A stretch of 64,000 nt of DNA from Saprospiraceae bacterium (lineage in GTDB: Bacteria > Bacteroidota > Bacteroidia > Chitinophagales > Saprospiraceae): NCBI GenBank assembly GCA_027486765.1, contig JAIXOO010000026.1, positions 1-64,000 on the forward strand, given 5' to 3'. The notes under the pieces were generated by a model, which was not told the DNA's origin, did no database searches, and worked only from the letters and a program-made list of their open reading frames with translations. The position numbers were made by a program, and so were the translations under genes. Shown here piece after piece: positions 46,591 to 56,580 of this stretch. How positions within the stretch are numbered: the first letter of the stretch is position 1; each line of letters opens with the position of its first letter.

Positions 46591-49500
46591 TCCCCCGCTT
46601 TCCGTTTAAAACTCCGAATAAAATCTGCAAAAGAGTCGTACTCCTTTCTAAAACTCAAGCCTGTGCCTACCTGAAACCTGCGCCCGCCCACGTCGGGTTG
46701 TAGCTTTTGGAAAATGCGCAGTTTGAGGTTGCGGTCGGGCGTGATGGCGTATTCGATGACTACGTCGGTACCCACAAAGGTGTTGACCTCGGTGCCTGGT
46801 ACGTTGTTTTGGATGTTGCCACCCACTTGTACCGAAAGACGATCTTTCAGGAAGTAAGGTTTGAGGCTGAATTGAAATTCGTTGTTGCCGCTGCTGGTGA
46901 GGGCTTGCCGCACGTTGAAGTTGATGTCAGAAAGCACCCCTTCGCCAACCAGGTCTTTTAGCAACTCAGTGACCATCAAGGACACCTGATTGGACACCAA
47001 TTCACTCACCGAATTGAGCGCAAAGGCGCGGGCCTGGTTGCCCAAGGCGAAGTCGGCGGGCAGGAATTGACCAAAGAGGATCAAACCCGATACCTGTTTG
47101 TTCAATTCGTTTTGATCCTGTTTGAGGATGCGTATTTTGCTTTCAGCAAAACTTTGCAGCTCACCCCGTAGGTTGGGAAAGGACAGGTCAAAATCGATGG
47201 TGGGTTTGAGCAGGTCTCCGCGCAATTTCATGCGCAGATCGATGTTGGTGTTGGAGTTGGCAGCGGCTTTTAATTCATCAGAAGCGGCCACGAGGTATTC
47301 CTGAATGAAGCTGAAAACGGACGCACTCAGGTCGCGGTATTCGGCTTCCAGATTGATGATGGCACCAAAAGGGTCGCCATTCCAGGTGAGGGTACCCCCT
47401 TCTTTGACTCGGAAGCCTTTGTTGAACAGGTTATAGAGTGTAAAAAGGTATTCGCCCTCGTCGATCACAATTTCGCCAAACATCTTAAAGTCGCCACCCC
47501 GAGGTACTGAGATTTGTACAGCACCCCGTCCAGCCCCTTTGATGACATCGCCCGACTGCTCGTTAAAAATGATCTGCATTTCAGCACCACGTTGTACCGT
47601 AATGTCGAGGTTGATGCCCACGCCGGTAAGCTCCCGCTCATCTTTGGTTTTTTCTGCCTTTGGGGTTTTTTCTACAAAACGGACGAAATCCAATTGCCCA
47701 ACTTTACGTTCGTTGCTCACCGGAATGACCAGGCGAGAACCTTCGCCCACCGCGGCATTGACGGAAATATCTGGCCTTTGGAAAGAGCCCGAAAAATTGA
47801 TTTTACCCATACCTATGGCCTGACCGTAAAACTGCTCATTGTCGCCTTTTTTGGTATCGAGCGCCAGGAAGGGTTCGAGGGTATTTAAGCTGGCGTTGAA
47901 GCCAAAATCTTTGAGGTGGTTGTGGCGAATACCGCCATCCAGGCGGGCACGGTTTTTTCGCTTGTCGTACAAAACCATGCCTGACAGGTCAAAAAGGAAG
48001 TTATCTACCTCCACATTTGCGCGCTCAAAGGTGTAATTTGTTTTGAGGTAGTCCACCGTCATTCCACCTTTCATCAGGTACATATTGCCGGAAATGTTGG
48101 GCTTGCTGAAATCTCCATTGACGTGTATGTCCGTGTCAAAATAGCCGTAGAGGTTTTTAAAAACATCCCCTACGAAATAGTCGGCAATGTTGAGCGGATA
48201 AGAATGGATATTGAGGTTGGCGTCGAAGTAGCGGGCTTGTTGCTCGGTACTTTCACCAAAAGTGCTCAGGTTGTAATACCCTTCCACGAGCAACTGGGCA
48301 GTGTCTTTGGTGAGTGAAAAATAAGCGGCCAAGGGGTGCTGTCGGTCTTTCATTTTTACATCCAGGCGCATCAGCCCCCAATCGTCCTGATTGATGAAAA
48401 GGGTATCACTGACCAGCGACAAGCTAAGGTCTTTTAAACTGAGCACGTCTTCCACCCGCGCTTCCAGGTTGCAACGCCCGCCAAACTCCATTGGCTCAAA
48501 ATTGAGGTAACCATTGATCAAGCCCAGGTCCATGTTGTTCATGGCCAGTTTGACGCCTTTGCGCCCCAAACGATCAAGGCGAATGGCTTTTTTTCCGTCC
48601 TGCAACACAAAGTCTTGTACATCAATAAAGTCTTTGCCAAAAACGATGGAGTTGCGCGGATTGATGGACCAGTTGGTGTTCAATAGGTGCAAATCGGAGT
48701 TGCTCAGGCGCATCAGCATGGTGCTGCTGTCACGGATGTAAAAACGCCCATCGAGGTTGACTTTGGACAAAACCTTGGAAGACTTGTCGGCATAGGTGAG
48801 GCCAAAGTCAATCGTATCGCGATCCACCGAGGTTTGTAAGGTAATGTTGGGCAGTTTTTGTTTGTCATTGATGCTCAGGGAGGCTGTGTTGAGGGTGATG
48901 AAACCCTGGCCATGGCTAAGGTCAATCCGCAACCCCAAATCGGTGGCAGCTATGGTCCCAAAGCGAAATTCCGGGGCATCCAGTTTTGTGATCAATTTTG
49001 CAGTGAGGTTGTCAAACTCGCCAGTCAAAGTGAAGTTTTTCAGCGGACCCAACTGGGCGTTGAGCAATTCGTGCAACCCGCCACTATCTTTGATTTTGAT
49101 GTCATACTTGAATTGTTGGGGGCGTAGTAGGGAGTCGATTTTATTCATCTTAAAGCGCTGGGCAAAACCAGGAAAATTGTCATAAATAAAAAGCTGAAAA
49201 GCCGCTGGGATTTTTTCGATGTCAAATCGGCCATTCAGGTGGGCGTCCATCACGTCGGAAGCAATGTCCAGTTTACGATTTCCCGTGCTATCCAGCGTAG
49301 AGGCAATGTCTACAATCTTGAAGTGGTAAGTTTGATCATCTTTGTTGATGTCGAAGTCTTTGAATTGGGCCTTACCTACCAAATCTACCAGGGTTTTGGC
49401 TTTGAAGTTGACATCCACATTGCCGGTCAATACAATCTCCTCTTTGCTAAAATTGAGTTTTTGCAAATTGAGTTTGTTGATGGAGGAGAAGAAGTTGTAC

Positions 49501-51431
49501 TCGGGCACATCTTTGGAAAGGTCAACTTTACCGGTAAAATTCAGGTCGATATTGTCGTCGGCAATGACCAGGTTCCCGTCGAATTTACGGGATTTGAGTT
49601 CACCCTGCATTTTGGCGTTGGTGTACTTGTAGCCCTTGAACTCAAAACTTTTGATGTCGGCACTGAGTTTGGCACGGGCATTTTTACCCGCCAGGCCGTA
49701 CCCATCGCCTTCGCCTACTTTGGCCAACAGGCTGATTTTTCCAAAATTGCGGTTGTCGGTCCATTTACCCAGGTCAAAATTATTGAGCAACACTGTTCCT
49801 GAATAAGAGGAACGTTCGGGGCGCTCGGTATTTTTGAGTGACACGTTCAGCTCAGCACTCCCGATACTGGTGGACAACTGCCCGATGGTGGTGAAGCTGT
49901 TGAAAAAACCGATGAAATCACCCCGGTATTCCAGTTTACCCAGTTTGTCAAAATTGCGGGGTAAACTAAAATTGGGCAACAAATCCCGCAAGGTGCGCAT
50001 GCTGGTACTGAGCTGATCCATCCGCAATTCAATGGATTCGTTGTCTTTTACGGCCAGGTTGCGGGCATCAAAACGACCTTGCAGGAAGGTTCCATCGGGC
50101 AGCAGCAGTCTGAATTTGCGGCCATTCAGGTTGTTAACCAGGCCATAAATGCGGCCATCGAGCGAAAGGGTCGTTTCTTTGTTTTTACGGAAAAAGGGAT
50201 TCGTGGTCAAATCTGAAGCAAAGGCCATGATGTCGCGCATGGCAATTTGAGCGCCATTGAAACGATTGTCCATCCGCACCAGATTGGGGAAATCCGCGAA
50301 ATCGTCAAACGAATCAAATTTCAGTTGGATGGTGTCACCAATGTTGGAGTTTGGTGTGACGAGTGCTGCCCCATTGAGGGTAATCTCTTTGGAACTGACG
50401 ATGGCTTCTTTGGCGGCCAAGCGAGACAACTCGAATCCGCTTTTTTCACGGAGTGAAATGTTGCCCAGGTTGCCCGAAAACACATCGTTGCTGAGTTTGA
50501 AGTTTTGGATTTTGATGTCGATGTCGCGTACTTCCATGTGGGCAAAATCGATGGTATCGCGGGCGACCTTGATTTTAGGCGATTTGCGGTAATTGTGTAC
50601 ATTAAGAGCAGACTCGGAGAAATCAATTTCAGCCACATCGATTTTCCAACGCGTTGTATCTGCTGCACTCGTATCCACAGGCACCAGTTCTTCCATTTCG
50701 GTCAAGGACTCCTCATAACCAGGGCCATAATTCAGCTCATCAATCAGCACTTTAGCCCCTTTGAATCGAATGTATTTGGCTTTGATCGTTTTGGCCGGGA
50801 GGTTCATCTTATCGATGGCGATCCGACCTCGGTAAATGTTGATTTCCATCCTTTGCCCCCGATGGAGGTCATTTTTCAGAAAGATGACCTTGTCCAGGTT
50901 CAGCCTTTTGATGGCCAGGGCAAAGGGCTTTTTTTCTTTTTTAGGACTATCCGGTTGAGGTGGAAAAAGCCGTTGCAACAAAATCTCCAGGTTGTTCATT
51001 TCTGAAGCCGGCGCTTTTTGAATGTTGAAGCGCCCTTCAGCGATGCTCAATTCCTCAAAAACCAGACCTTCGCGGATTAAAGTGATGGGGCTGAGTTTGA
51101 TTTGGGCACTCAGGCTTTTGCAAAACAACAGTGTATCGCCTTGGTCGTCTTCAATGTACACATCTTTAAGCACCACTTGATTGAAAAAACTCAAGCGGAA
51201 ATGGCCTACTTCAGTGCGGGTATGGGTGGTTTTGGAAATGGCTTTGGTGACTTCATCGATGACCCATTCCTGAATGATGGGGATCTGAAAAAGCAGGAAT
51301 AAAACAGTAACGCTTACTGCCAACACAGTAAGCGTTACCCGCAGGGTGGCAGCAACCCGACGGTATATTTGCCAAAGCACCCACCGGATTTCGCGCCAAT
51401 TTTGCTTCGTTTTTGGTTCCTGGTTCTCCAT
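46566..51431 (-). CDS. Translocation/assembly module TamB-like (DUF490) protein
   Basis: N-terminal TM, AsmA/DUF490 beta repeats, C-terminal RGAVQISVPRGGDFKMFGEIVIDEGEYLFTLYNLFNKGFRVKEGGTLTWNGDPFGAIINLEAEY and LILFGQFLPA; start at 51431 preferred. Confidence 0.9.
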   Translation of the reverse strand: MENQEPKTKQNWREIRWVLWQIYRRVAATLRVTLTVLAVSVTVLFLLFQIPIIQEWVIDEVTKAISKTTHTRTEVGHFRLSFFNQVVLKDVYIEDDQGDTLLFCKSLSAQIKLSPITLIREGLVFEELSIAEGRFNIQKAPASEMNNLEILLQRLFPPQPDSPKKEKKPFALAIKRLNLDKVIFLKNDLHRGQRMEINIYRGRIAIDKMNLPAKTIKAKYIRFKGAKVLIDELNYGPGYEESLTEMEELVPVDTSAADTTRWKIDVAEIDFSESALNVHNYRKSPKIKVARDTIDFAHMEVRDIDIKIQNFKLSNDVFSGNLGNISLREKSGFELSRLAAKEAIVSSKEITLNGAALVTPNSNIGDTIQLKFDSFDDFADFPNLVRMDNRFNGAQIAMRDIMAFASDLTTNPFFRKNKETTLSLDGRIYGLVNNLNGRKFRLLLPDGTFLQGRFDARNLAVKDNESIELRMDQLSTSMRTLRDLLPNFSLPRNFDKLGKLEYRGDFIGFFNSFTTIGQLSTSIGSAELNVSLKNTERPERSSYSGTVLLNNFDLGKWTDNRNFGKISLLAKVGEGDGYGLAGKNARAKLSADIKSFEFKGYKYTNAKMQGELKSRKFDGNLVIADDNIDLNFTGKVDLSKDVPEYNFFSSINKLNLQKLNFSKEEIVLTGNVDVNFKAKTLVDLVGKAQFKDFDINKDDQTYHFKIVDIASTLDSTGNRKLDIASDVMDAHLNGRFDIEKIPAAFQLFIYDNFPGFAQRFKMNKIDSLLRPQQFKYDIKIKDSGGLHELLNAQLGPLKNFTLTGEFDNLTAKLITKLDAPEFRFGTIAATDLGLRIDLSHGQGFITLNTASLSINDKQKLPNITLQTSVDRDTIDFGLTYADKSSKVLSKVNLDGRFYIRDSSTMLMRLSNSDLHLLNTNWSINPRNSIVFGKDFIDVQDFVLQDGKKAIRLDRLGRKGVKLAMNNMDLGLINGYLNFEPMEFGGRCNLEARVEDVLSLKDLSLSLVSDTLFINQDDWGLMRLDVKMKDRQHPLAAYFSLTKDTAQLLVEGYYNLSTFGESTEQQARYFDANLNIHSYPLNIADYFVGDVFKNLYGYFDTDIHVNGDFSKPNISGNMYLMKGGMTVDYLKTNYTFERANVEVDNFLFDLSGMVLYDKRKNRARLDGGIRHNHLKDFGFNASLNTLEPFLALDTKKGDNEQFYGQAIGMGKINFSGSFQRPDISVNAAVGEGSRLVIPVSNERKVGQLDFVRFVEKTPKAEKTKDERELTGVGINLDITVQRGAEMQIIFNEQSGDVIKGAGRGAVQISVPRGGDFKMFGEIVIDEGEYLFTLYNLFNKGFRVKEGGTLTWNGDPFGAIINLEAEYRDLSASVFSFIQEYLVAASDELKAAANSNTNIDLRMKLRGDLLKPTIDFDLSFPNLRGELQSFAESKIRILKQDQNELNKQVSGLILFGQFLPADFALGNQARAFALNSVSELVSNQVSLMVTELLKDLVGEGVLSDINFNVRQALTSSGNNEFQFSLKPYFLKDRLSVQVGGNIQNNVPGTEVNTFVGTDVVIEYAITPDRNLKLRIFQKLQPDVGGRRFQVGTGLSFRKEYDSFADFIRSFKRKAGEKKVKSEK

Positions 51432-51498
51432 TCTGCAATAAAAACCCAAAACTAAGGCAAAATGACAGGTTTGTGCCTTACATTAACAAAATTTTAGT

Positions 51499-52386
51499 TT
51501 AATTATAACTCACCCATTCTGCAAATCCCTCGTGAAAAGCAACAAAGGTGGTATTCTCACGAGCCTGATGAGTAGTTTGGTGTTTGGCTAGTTGCCAGAC
51601 CATGCCATCTTCACCCGTACAATGAAAATAGGCCCAGGCATGAAACAGCTCATGGGTAGCAGTATTTGCATTAAATTGGTCTTCCTTGAGGTAGATGTTG
51701 TTGTTCAAGGGATTGCAATAGGATGAGGAACTGCCACTATTGCTTCCAACGCCCATGGGATATTTCAGGGTGATTTTTTTGCCAAAAGCAAAAACATTGC
51801 CATAGCTGTTCATTTCACTGAAAATTTTGTTGTACAAAAACCAGATATCCGCGTGTTTTTTGACAACTGTACGAGTGATCATCACATCTCCAAGGTCAAT
51901 TAATCCAGCTTTGCGGCCATCCTGTATACCTTTGTCTTCATCGTTGTGGATCAAGTGCCAGTCCTTGTCACTCAGGTCAATGTCGACATCGATGGGGAAA
52001 CCCTGGCTGTTCAGGCCAATGGAAGTCTCCTGGCCTTCTTTGATGCGCAGTGCATCAGAGTCAAACAATATTTCTATCTTGAATTGGCGTCGGTCAGAGC
52101 CATGCTCTTCCGAAAAGCGGAAGCTACCATCTGACCCCGTCCTGATCACACCCCAGGAGTTCCAGGTTCCCCAGGCCCCCAGTACATTGGAACGAGCATG
52201 AAGGCGAACCTGAATGCCTGCTAAACCATTGCTGGGTCCAAAGGCTTGTTGTAATTCAGGTATCAGGTGGGCTACTTTTACCTTGCCGGTTACTGTCCAT
52301 TTTTCATTGGCTATTGACAGCTCAGAAAAGCTAAAAATAGCCACAAATAGGGCGGCCAATCTGGCCAATTGATAGGTGTTCATCAT
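51499..52386 (-). CDS. Exported HExxH metallopeptidase-like protein, probably 3'-truncated
   Basis: Signal peptide from start 52386; THELFHAW and HEGFAEW motifs; the ORF stops three residues after EGFAEW. Confidence 0.55.
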   Translation of the reverse strand: MMNTYQLARLAALFVAIFSFSELSIANEKWTVTGKVKVAHLIPELQQAFGPSNGLAGIQVRLHARSNVLGAWGTWNSWGVIRTGSDGSFRFSEEHGSDRRQFKIEILFDSDALRIKEGQETSIGLNSQGFPIDVDIDLSDKDWHLIHNDEDKGIQDGRKAGLIDLGDVMITRTVVKKHADIWFLYNKIFSEMNSYGNVFAFGKKITLKYPMGVGSNSGSSSSYCNPLNNNIYLKEDQFNANTATHELFHAWAYFHCTGEDGMVWQLAKHQTTHQARENTTFVAFHEGFAEWVSYN

Positions 52387-52506
52387 TTTGATTTTTAGTG
52401 AATTGATGAACAAATGTTTCTGGATTTTGCTACACTCTGCCTCACCTGTTTGGGTGATTTTGAACATTATGAAGTACTTTTAGATTTCCTTAACAATTCA
52501 TTATCA

Positions 52507-53550
52507 ATGCTTGCTGCTTACTTTGAACAATTCCGTGGCCCAATCCAAGTGGCCACTCTGCCAGACCCTACACCTCGACCCGGTGCGGTGGTCATTCGTG
52601 TGCGCGCCACAGGCATTTGCCGCAGCGATTGGCACGGCTGGCAAGGTCACGATTCGGATGTACACCTGCCGCATGTGCCGGGCCACGAACTGGCCGGAAC
52701 AATTGAGGCGATCGGGACCGGGGTGAAAAAATGGAAACCCGGCGATCGGGTCACCGTGCCCTTCTGTGTTGGATGTGGCGACTGTCCACAATGCCACCAA
52801 GGACAACAACAGATTTGCGACCACTATTTTCAGCCGGGTTTTACGGCCTGGGGTTCCTTTGCCGAATACGTGGCCATCGATCATGCTGACCACAATCTGG
52901 TGCGCTTGCCGGATGAAATGGATTTTAGCACGGCTGCTGTTTTGGGTTGTCGCTTCATCACTGCCTGGCGCGGGGTTACGGCCCAAGGGCGGGTTCGCGG
53001 CGGAGAATGGGTGGCAGTGTACGGCTGTGGAGGCGTGGGTTTGTCGGCGATTATGATTGCTGCTGCGTTTGGTGCGCAGCCAATTGCGGTGGACATTGAT
53101 GAGGAAAAACTGGCTTTGGCCCTTTCGCTGGGGGCGGTGGCTGCGGTCAATGCGCGCAAAACGCCAGACGTAGTTGCAGCGGTGCGCGAGATCAGCAAGG
53201 GGGGCGTCCAACTTTCGGTAGATGCCCTGGGCAGCCATGAAACCTGCAAAAACTCCATCCTCAGCTTGCGCAAGCGAGGCCGTCATGTACAAATGGGTTT
53301 GTTGGCGGGTGATCAGGCGAATCCGCCGCTGCCCATGGGAGCAGTCATTGGCAACGAATTGGAAATCATTGGGAGTCACGGCATGCAGGCGCACCAGTTT
53401 CCCAGCATGTTGGACATGATTGTTACTGGAAAAATACAACCCCAGCGGATGTTGGGCAAAGTTGTTTCGCTGGAACAGGGGATACAGGAATTGATGGATT
53501 TGAACTCGTTTCGGGGAAATGGGGTGACGGTGATTGGGTTTCCGGGTTAA
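52507..53550 (+). CDS. Zinc-dependent alcohol dehydrogenase family protein
   Basis: GICRSDWHGW, PHVPGHELAGTIEAIG, CVGCGDCPQCHQGQQQIC structural zinc site, YGCGGVGLSAIMIA. Confidence 0.94.
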   Translation: MLAAYFEQFRGPIQVATLPDPTPRPGAVVIRVRATGICRSDWHGWQGHDSDVHLPHVPGHELAGTIEAIGTGVKKWKPGDRVTVPFCVGCGDCPQCHQGQQQICDHYFQPGFTAWGSFAEYVAIDHADHNLVRLPDEMDFSTAAVLGCRFITAWRGVTAQGRVRGGEWVAVYGCGGVGLSAIMIAAAFGAQPIAVDIDEEKLALALSLGAVAAVNARKTPDVVAAVREISKGGVQLSVDALGSHETCKNSILSLRKRGRHVQMGLLAGDQANPPLPMGAVIGNELEIIGSHGMQAHQFPSMLDMIVTGKIQPQRMLGKVVSLEQGIQELMDLNSFRGNGVTVIGFPG

Positions 53551-53593
53551 GCCAAGGGCAATTTTGTTTACTGGAATCGAAGAAAATGAATCG

Positions 53594-53613
53594 CCACGTG
53601 CTTTAGCGCGTGG
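53594..53613. repeat. REP-like hairpin CCACGTGC-TTTA-GCGCGTGG
   Basis: 8-bp stem (one G.T pair), 4-nt loop in the gap after the ADH gene. Confidence 0.6.
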
Positions 53614-53657
53614 ATCGGGATTGCCTTCTATTTCCTAGCGAAAGGGCGGTGACTCAA

Positions 53658-54277
53658 TTACCCCTCGGCATTCTCTTGCTTCAATAATTCCAGAACATAT
53701 TGCGCTTCGACCCCCATCATTTCTGCGATGTTTGATACAGGAAGCTGCATGGCATCGTGGAGATAGTAAATCAATCTGTTGAGGCGTTGACGTTTCTCTT
53801 CCTCGCGATGCAAGGCCTCTTCCTCACGATGTAGGGCTGCTATTGCACGTTGACGTTCTTCCTCTGCACGTTGGCGTTCTTCCTCTGCACGTTGATGTTC
53901 TTCCTCTGCGCGCTGGCGTTCTTTGGCCGTACGTTGCCGCTCCTCAGCTAGGAGGCTGTCTGCCTGGTTTTTTACCTCTTCGATTATTTTCTCGTAAGTA
54001 CTCATCGCTGCCTTGTTTAGTGCTTTGGGTAATATCTCTATAAATTCACGAACCTGTGCTGGTGCAAGTTCGGTGTTTTTTACAAAATCAAGTCAGAAAA
54101 ATACTCTTGTAGTGCCTTGGACACGAAAGAACCATTGACTCGGGTCAGCTTACTGGTATCCAATTCCGTCACTAAATCTGCTAGCAGCATCTTCTGCACA
54201 TAATCCAGCGCGATTTCCAAACGACCAAAAGTGGCCTTGAAAAATTCATCATGCGGTTTGGATGGCTTTTTAGGCAT
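53658..54277 (-). pseudogene. Internally deleted Rpn/PD-(D/E)XK transposase-family gene
   Basis: N-terminal fragment PKKPSKPHDEFFKATFG..EYFSDLIL* and, in another frame, DFVKNTELAPAQVREFIEILPKALNKAAMSTYEKIIEEVKNQADSLL plus C-terminal coiled coil. Confidence 0.75.
53844..53948. repeat. 21-bp tandem repeat, five units, in the Rpn-family coiled coil
   Basis: TGCACGTTGRYGTTCTTCCTC units at 53844, 53865, 53886, 53907, 53928; encodes (E)RQRAEEE. Confidence 0.9.
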
Positions 54278-54445
54278 TTCTTTTTTTGCATAAAGATAAA
54301 ATAAGTGTTAAATTATTTAAAATAAAATTAAAAGTTTTTAAATAATTGGTTTTCGTGATGATTTTACAGATAAGGATACAATTAACCTCCACTCAACTTT
54401 TATTTAACATGAGTAAAGTATTTTTGGAGCTTAAATGATCTACTC

Positions 54446-56353
54446 ATGAGAATATATCTTTTTTTTCTCTTATTCCTACTGAATACAGGATTCATTTCAG
54501 CGCAAAATAATGCAGCTGAATCCAAATTTTTGGTGCAACCCTACCTGCAATTTTCCACCCAAAGTGGCATGTATGTGCTCTGGGAAACCAAAGAACCCGC
54601 CAGTACCCTGGTGCAGTTTGGTGAAGCGCGGGCCAAAGCTGACCAAGTTGTACTAGACCGCGAAGCCCGCCTGGAAGGTAGCCGCTTGATGCACGAAGTA
54701 TTGCTCGATAACCTGAAACCCGAAACCAATTATTTCTGGCAAGTGACCACCGTCACCCAAACTGGCGAAAAGATTCAATCGCCTGTCTATACTTTTAAAA
54801 CAGCAGTAAAAGATAGTAGCGCATACTTGTTTGGCCTGGTTGGCGACACCCAACGCAACAACCGTACGCCCTGGGCTTGGGGAAAAATTGCTGAAAAACT
54901 GTGGCAGGATCGTCCCAATTTTGTGGTTCACGCTGGCGATGTGGTGGATCAGGGTATGGATAAAAATGACTGGGTAGACAATTTTTTCCCGAATGGTCAA
55001 ATTCTGATGAGTCGGGTACCTGTGTATACTGCCATCGGCAACCACGAACAAGACGCTCCTTATTATTACCAGTACATGGTGGCACCTGCCCCGGAATACT
55101 ACTACACCTTCAAATACGGCAACGCCCAGTTTTTCATGATCGACTCCAACCGCGACCTCAAGGAAGGCTCCGAGCAATACAACTGGTTGGAATGGGAATT
55201 GTCCAAATCGACGGCCACCTGGAAGATTGCTGTACACCACCATCCGCCGTATTCCTCTGATTCGGATGATCATGGCAACACAGCCAAGGAGTTGTCTGCA
55301 TTGGGTGGAAGCAATGCCCGCAACCTGGTGCCTTTGTATGAGCGCTACGGCCTGGATTTTTGCCTCTTTGGCCATACGCACCTCTACGAGCGCAGCTGGC
55401 CTCTCAAGGAAAACCGGATCAACATGAAAGATGGGGTCGTGTACATCAACTCCGGTGGGGCAGGGGGTGGCCTGGAAGAATTTGCGCCAACCCGCAGTTG
55501 GTTTACGACGGACTTACAAATTGTGCACCACTACTGCACTTTCGCCATTTTTGAAAACAACCTGGTGTTTAAGGCCATCGATCACGAAGGGCGCTTGTTT
55601 GATGCCTTTCAAATGCAAAAAGATGCTGCCAAAGGAAAGACGGCAAGTGTAATCCAGCCGCCTGCGCCGCAAATTAGCACGGCTGCTACCTTGTTTCAGG
55701 ACCAAACAAAGGTTGCTTTATCGGCTGCTTTTGAAGGATTACAAGTGCGGTACACTCTGGATGGTTCGGAGCCCACGCTAAACAGCACTTTGTACAAGCA
55801 AGAATTGATCATTAGGCAAAATACGGTGTTAAAAGCTCGCGCGTATACGCAGGATGGTCGGGCCAGTCGGGTAATGAGTATGGATTTGCGGAAAATGGCC
55901 GCACAGCCAGCGCAAAAAGTCAAAAAAACGGAAAAAGGACTCAAGTTCAGCTACTACGAAGGAGACTGGACCAAACTCCCGGATTTTAAAACCTTAACAC
56001 CAGTGAAAACGGGCATCAGCAATCAAGTGGGTTTGGCAGAAATTGGCCACCGCGACAACCTATTTTCAGTGGTTTTGGAAGGCTACATTGAGGTGGCAGA
56101 AACGGGTGCAAAAACCTTGTACCTCAGTGCCGACAATGGCGCCAAACTTTACCTCAATGATGAACTGATGATTGATCAAACTGGGGATCATCCCTCCGTC
56201 AAAAAAATGGCTCAAACCTTATTGGCGGCAGGGAAACACAAAATCCGCATTGAGTATTTTGAGTTGAGTGGCTCGCAGTTTTTGCAGGCAGGTTGGTGGG
56301 AGGATAAGGTGGGGGCAGTGCCGTTTACTCCGTTTCAGTTACACCATGAGTGA
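54446..56353 (+). CDS. Purple acid phosphatase-like metallophosphoesterase with C-terminal PA14-like domain
   Basis: GLVGDTQRNN, HAGDVVDQG, AIGNHEQD, VHHHPPYSS, FGHTHLYERSW; PA14-like LYLSADNGAKLYLNDELMIDQTGDH. Confidence 0.9.
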   Translation: MRIYLFFLLFLLNTGFISAQNNAAESKFLVQPYLQFSTQSGMYVLWETKEPASTLVQFGEARAKADQVVLDREARLEGSRLMHEVLLDNLKPETNYFWQVTTVTQTGEKIQSPVYTFKTAVKDSSAYLFGLVGDTQRNNRTPWAWGKIAEKLWQDRPNFVVHAGDVVDQGMDKNDWVDNFFPNGQILMSRVPVYTAIGNHEQDAPYYYQYMVAPAPEYYYTFKYGNAQFFMIDSNRDLKEGSEQYNWLEWELSKSTATWKIAVHHHPPYSSDSDDHGNTAKELSALGGSNARNLVPLYERYGLDFCLFGHTHLYERSWPLKENRINMKDGVVYINSGGAGGGLEEFAPTRSWFTTDLQIVHHYCTFAIFENNLVFKAIDHEGRLFDAFQMQKDAAKGKTASVIQPPAPQISTAATLFQDQTKVALSAAFEGLQVRYTLDGSEPTLNSTLYKQELIIRQNTVLKARAYTQDGRASRVMSMDLRKMAAQPAQKVKKTEKGLKFSYYEGDWTKLPDFKTLTPVKTGISNQVGLAEIGHRDNLFSVVLEGYIEVAETGAKTLYLSADNGAKLYLNDELMIDQTGDHPSVKKMAQTLLAAGKHKIRIEYFELSGSQFLQAGWWEDKVGAVPFTPFQLHHE

Positions 56354-56407
56354 GAGAAATTTCATGCGAAAACATTTCGAAACAAGTAACCCAAACCTAA
56401 GTCTGCC

Positions 56408-56580
56408 AAAGCGACATTTTTTATCACAAAGAACACCAAGGCAGCACAAAGGACACAAAGTTAGACGTTGACAGGTTCTAATGCTAAGATTATCTGTGAA
56501 ACTTAGGCAGAAGCCTTGTCAAAATCTCGTCCTTGTGTCCTTTGTGCTGCCTTGGTGTTCTTTGTGCCAAAAAAATGTGT
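56408..56580. repeat. Long inverted repeat, family C copy 2
   Basis: Shares ACACCAAGGCAGCACAAAGGACACAAAGTTAGACGTTGACA with the 2525 copy, including loop sequence. Confidence 0.93.
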
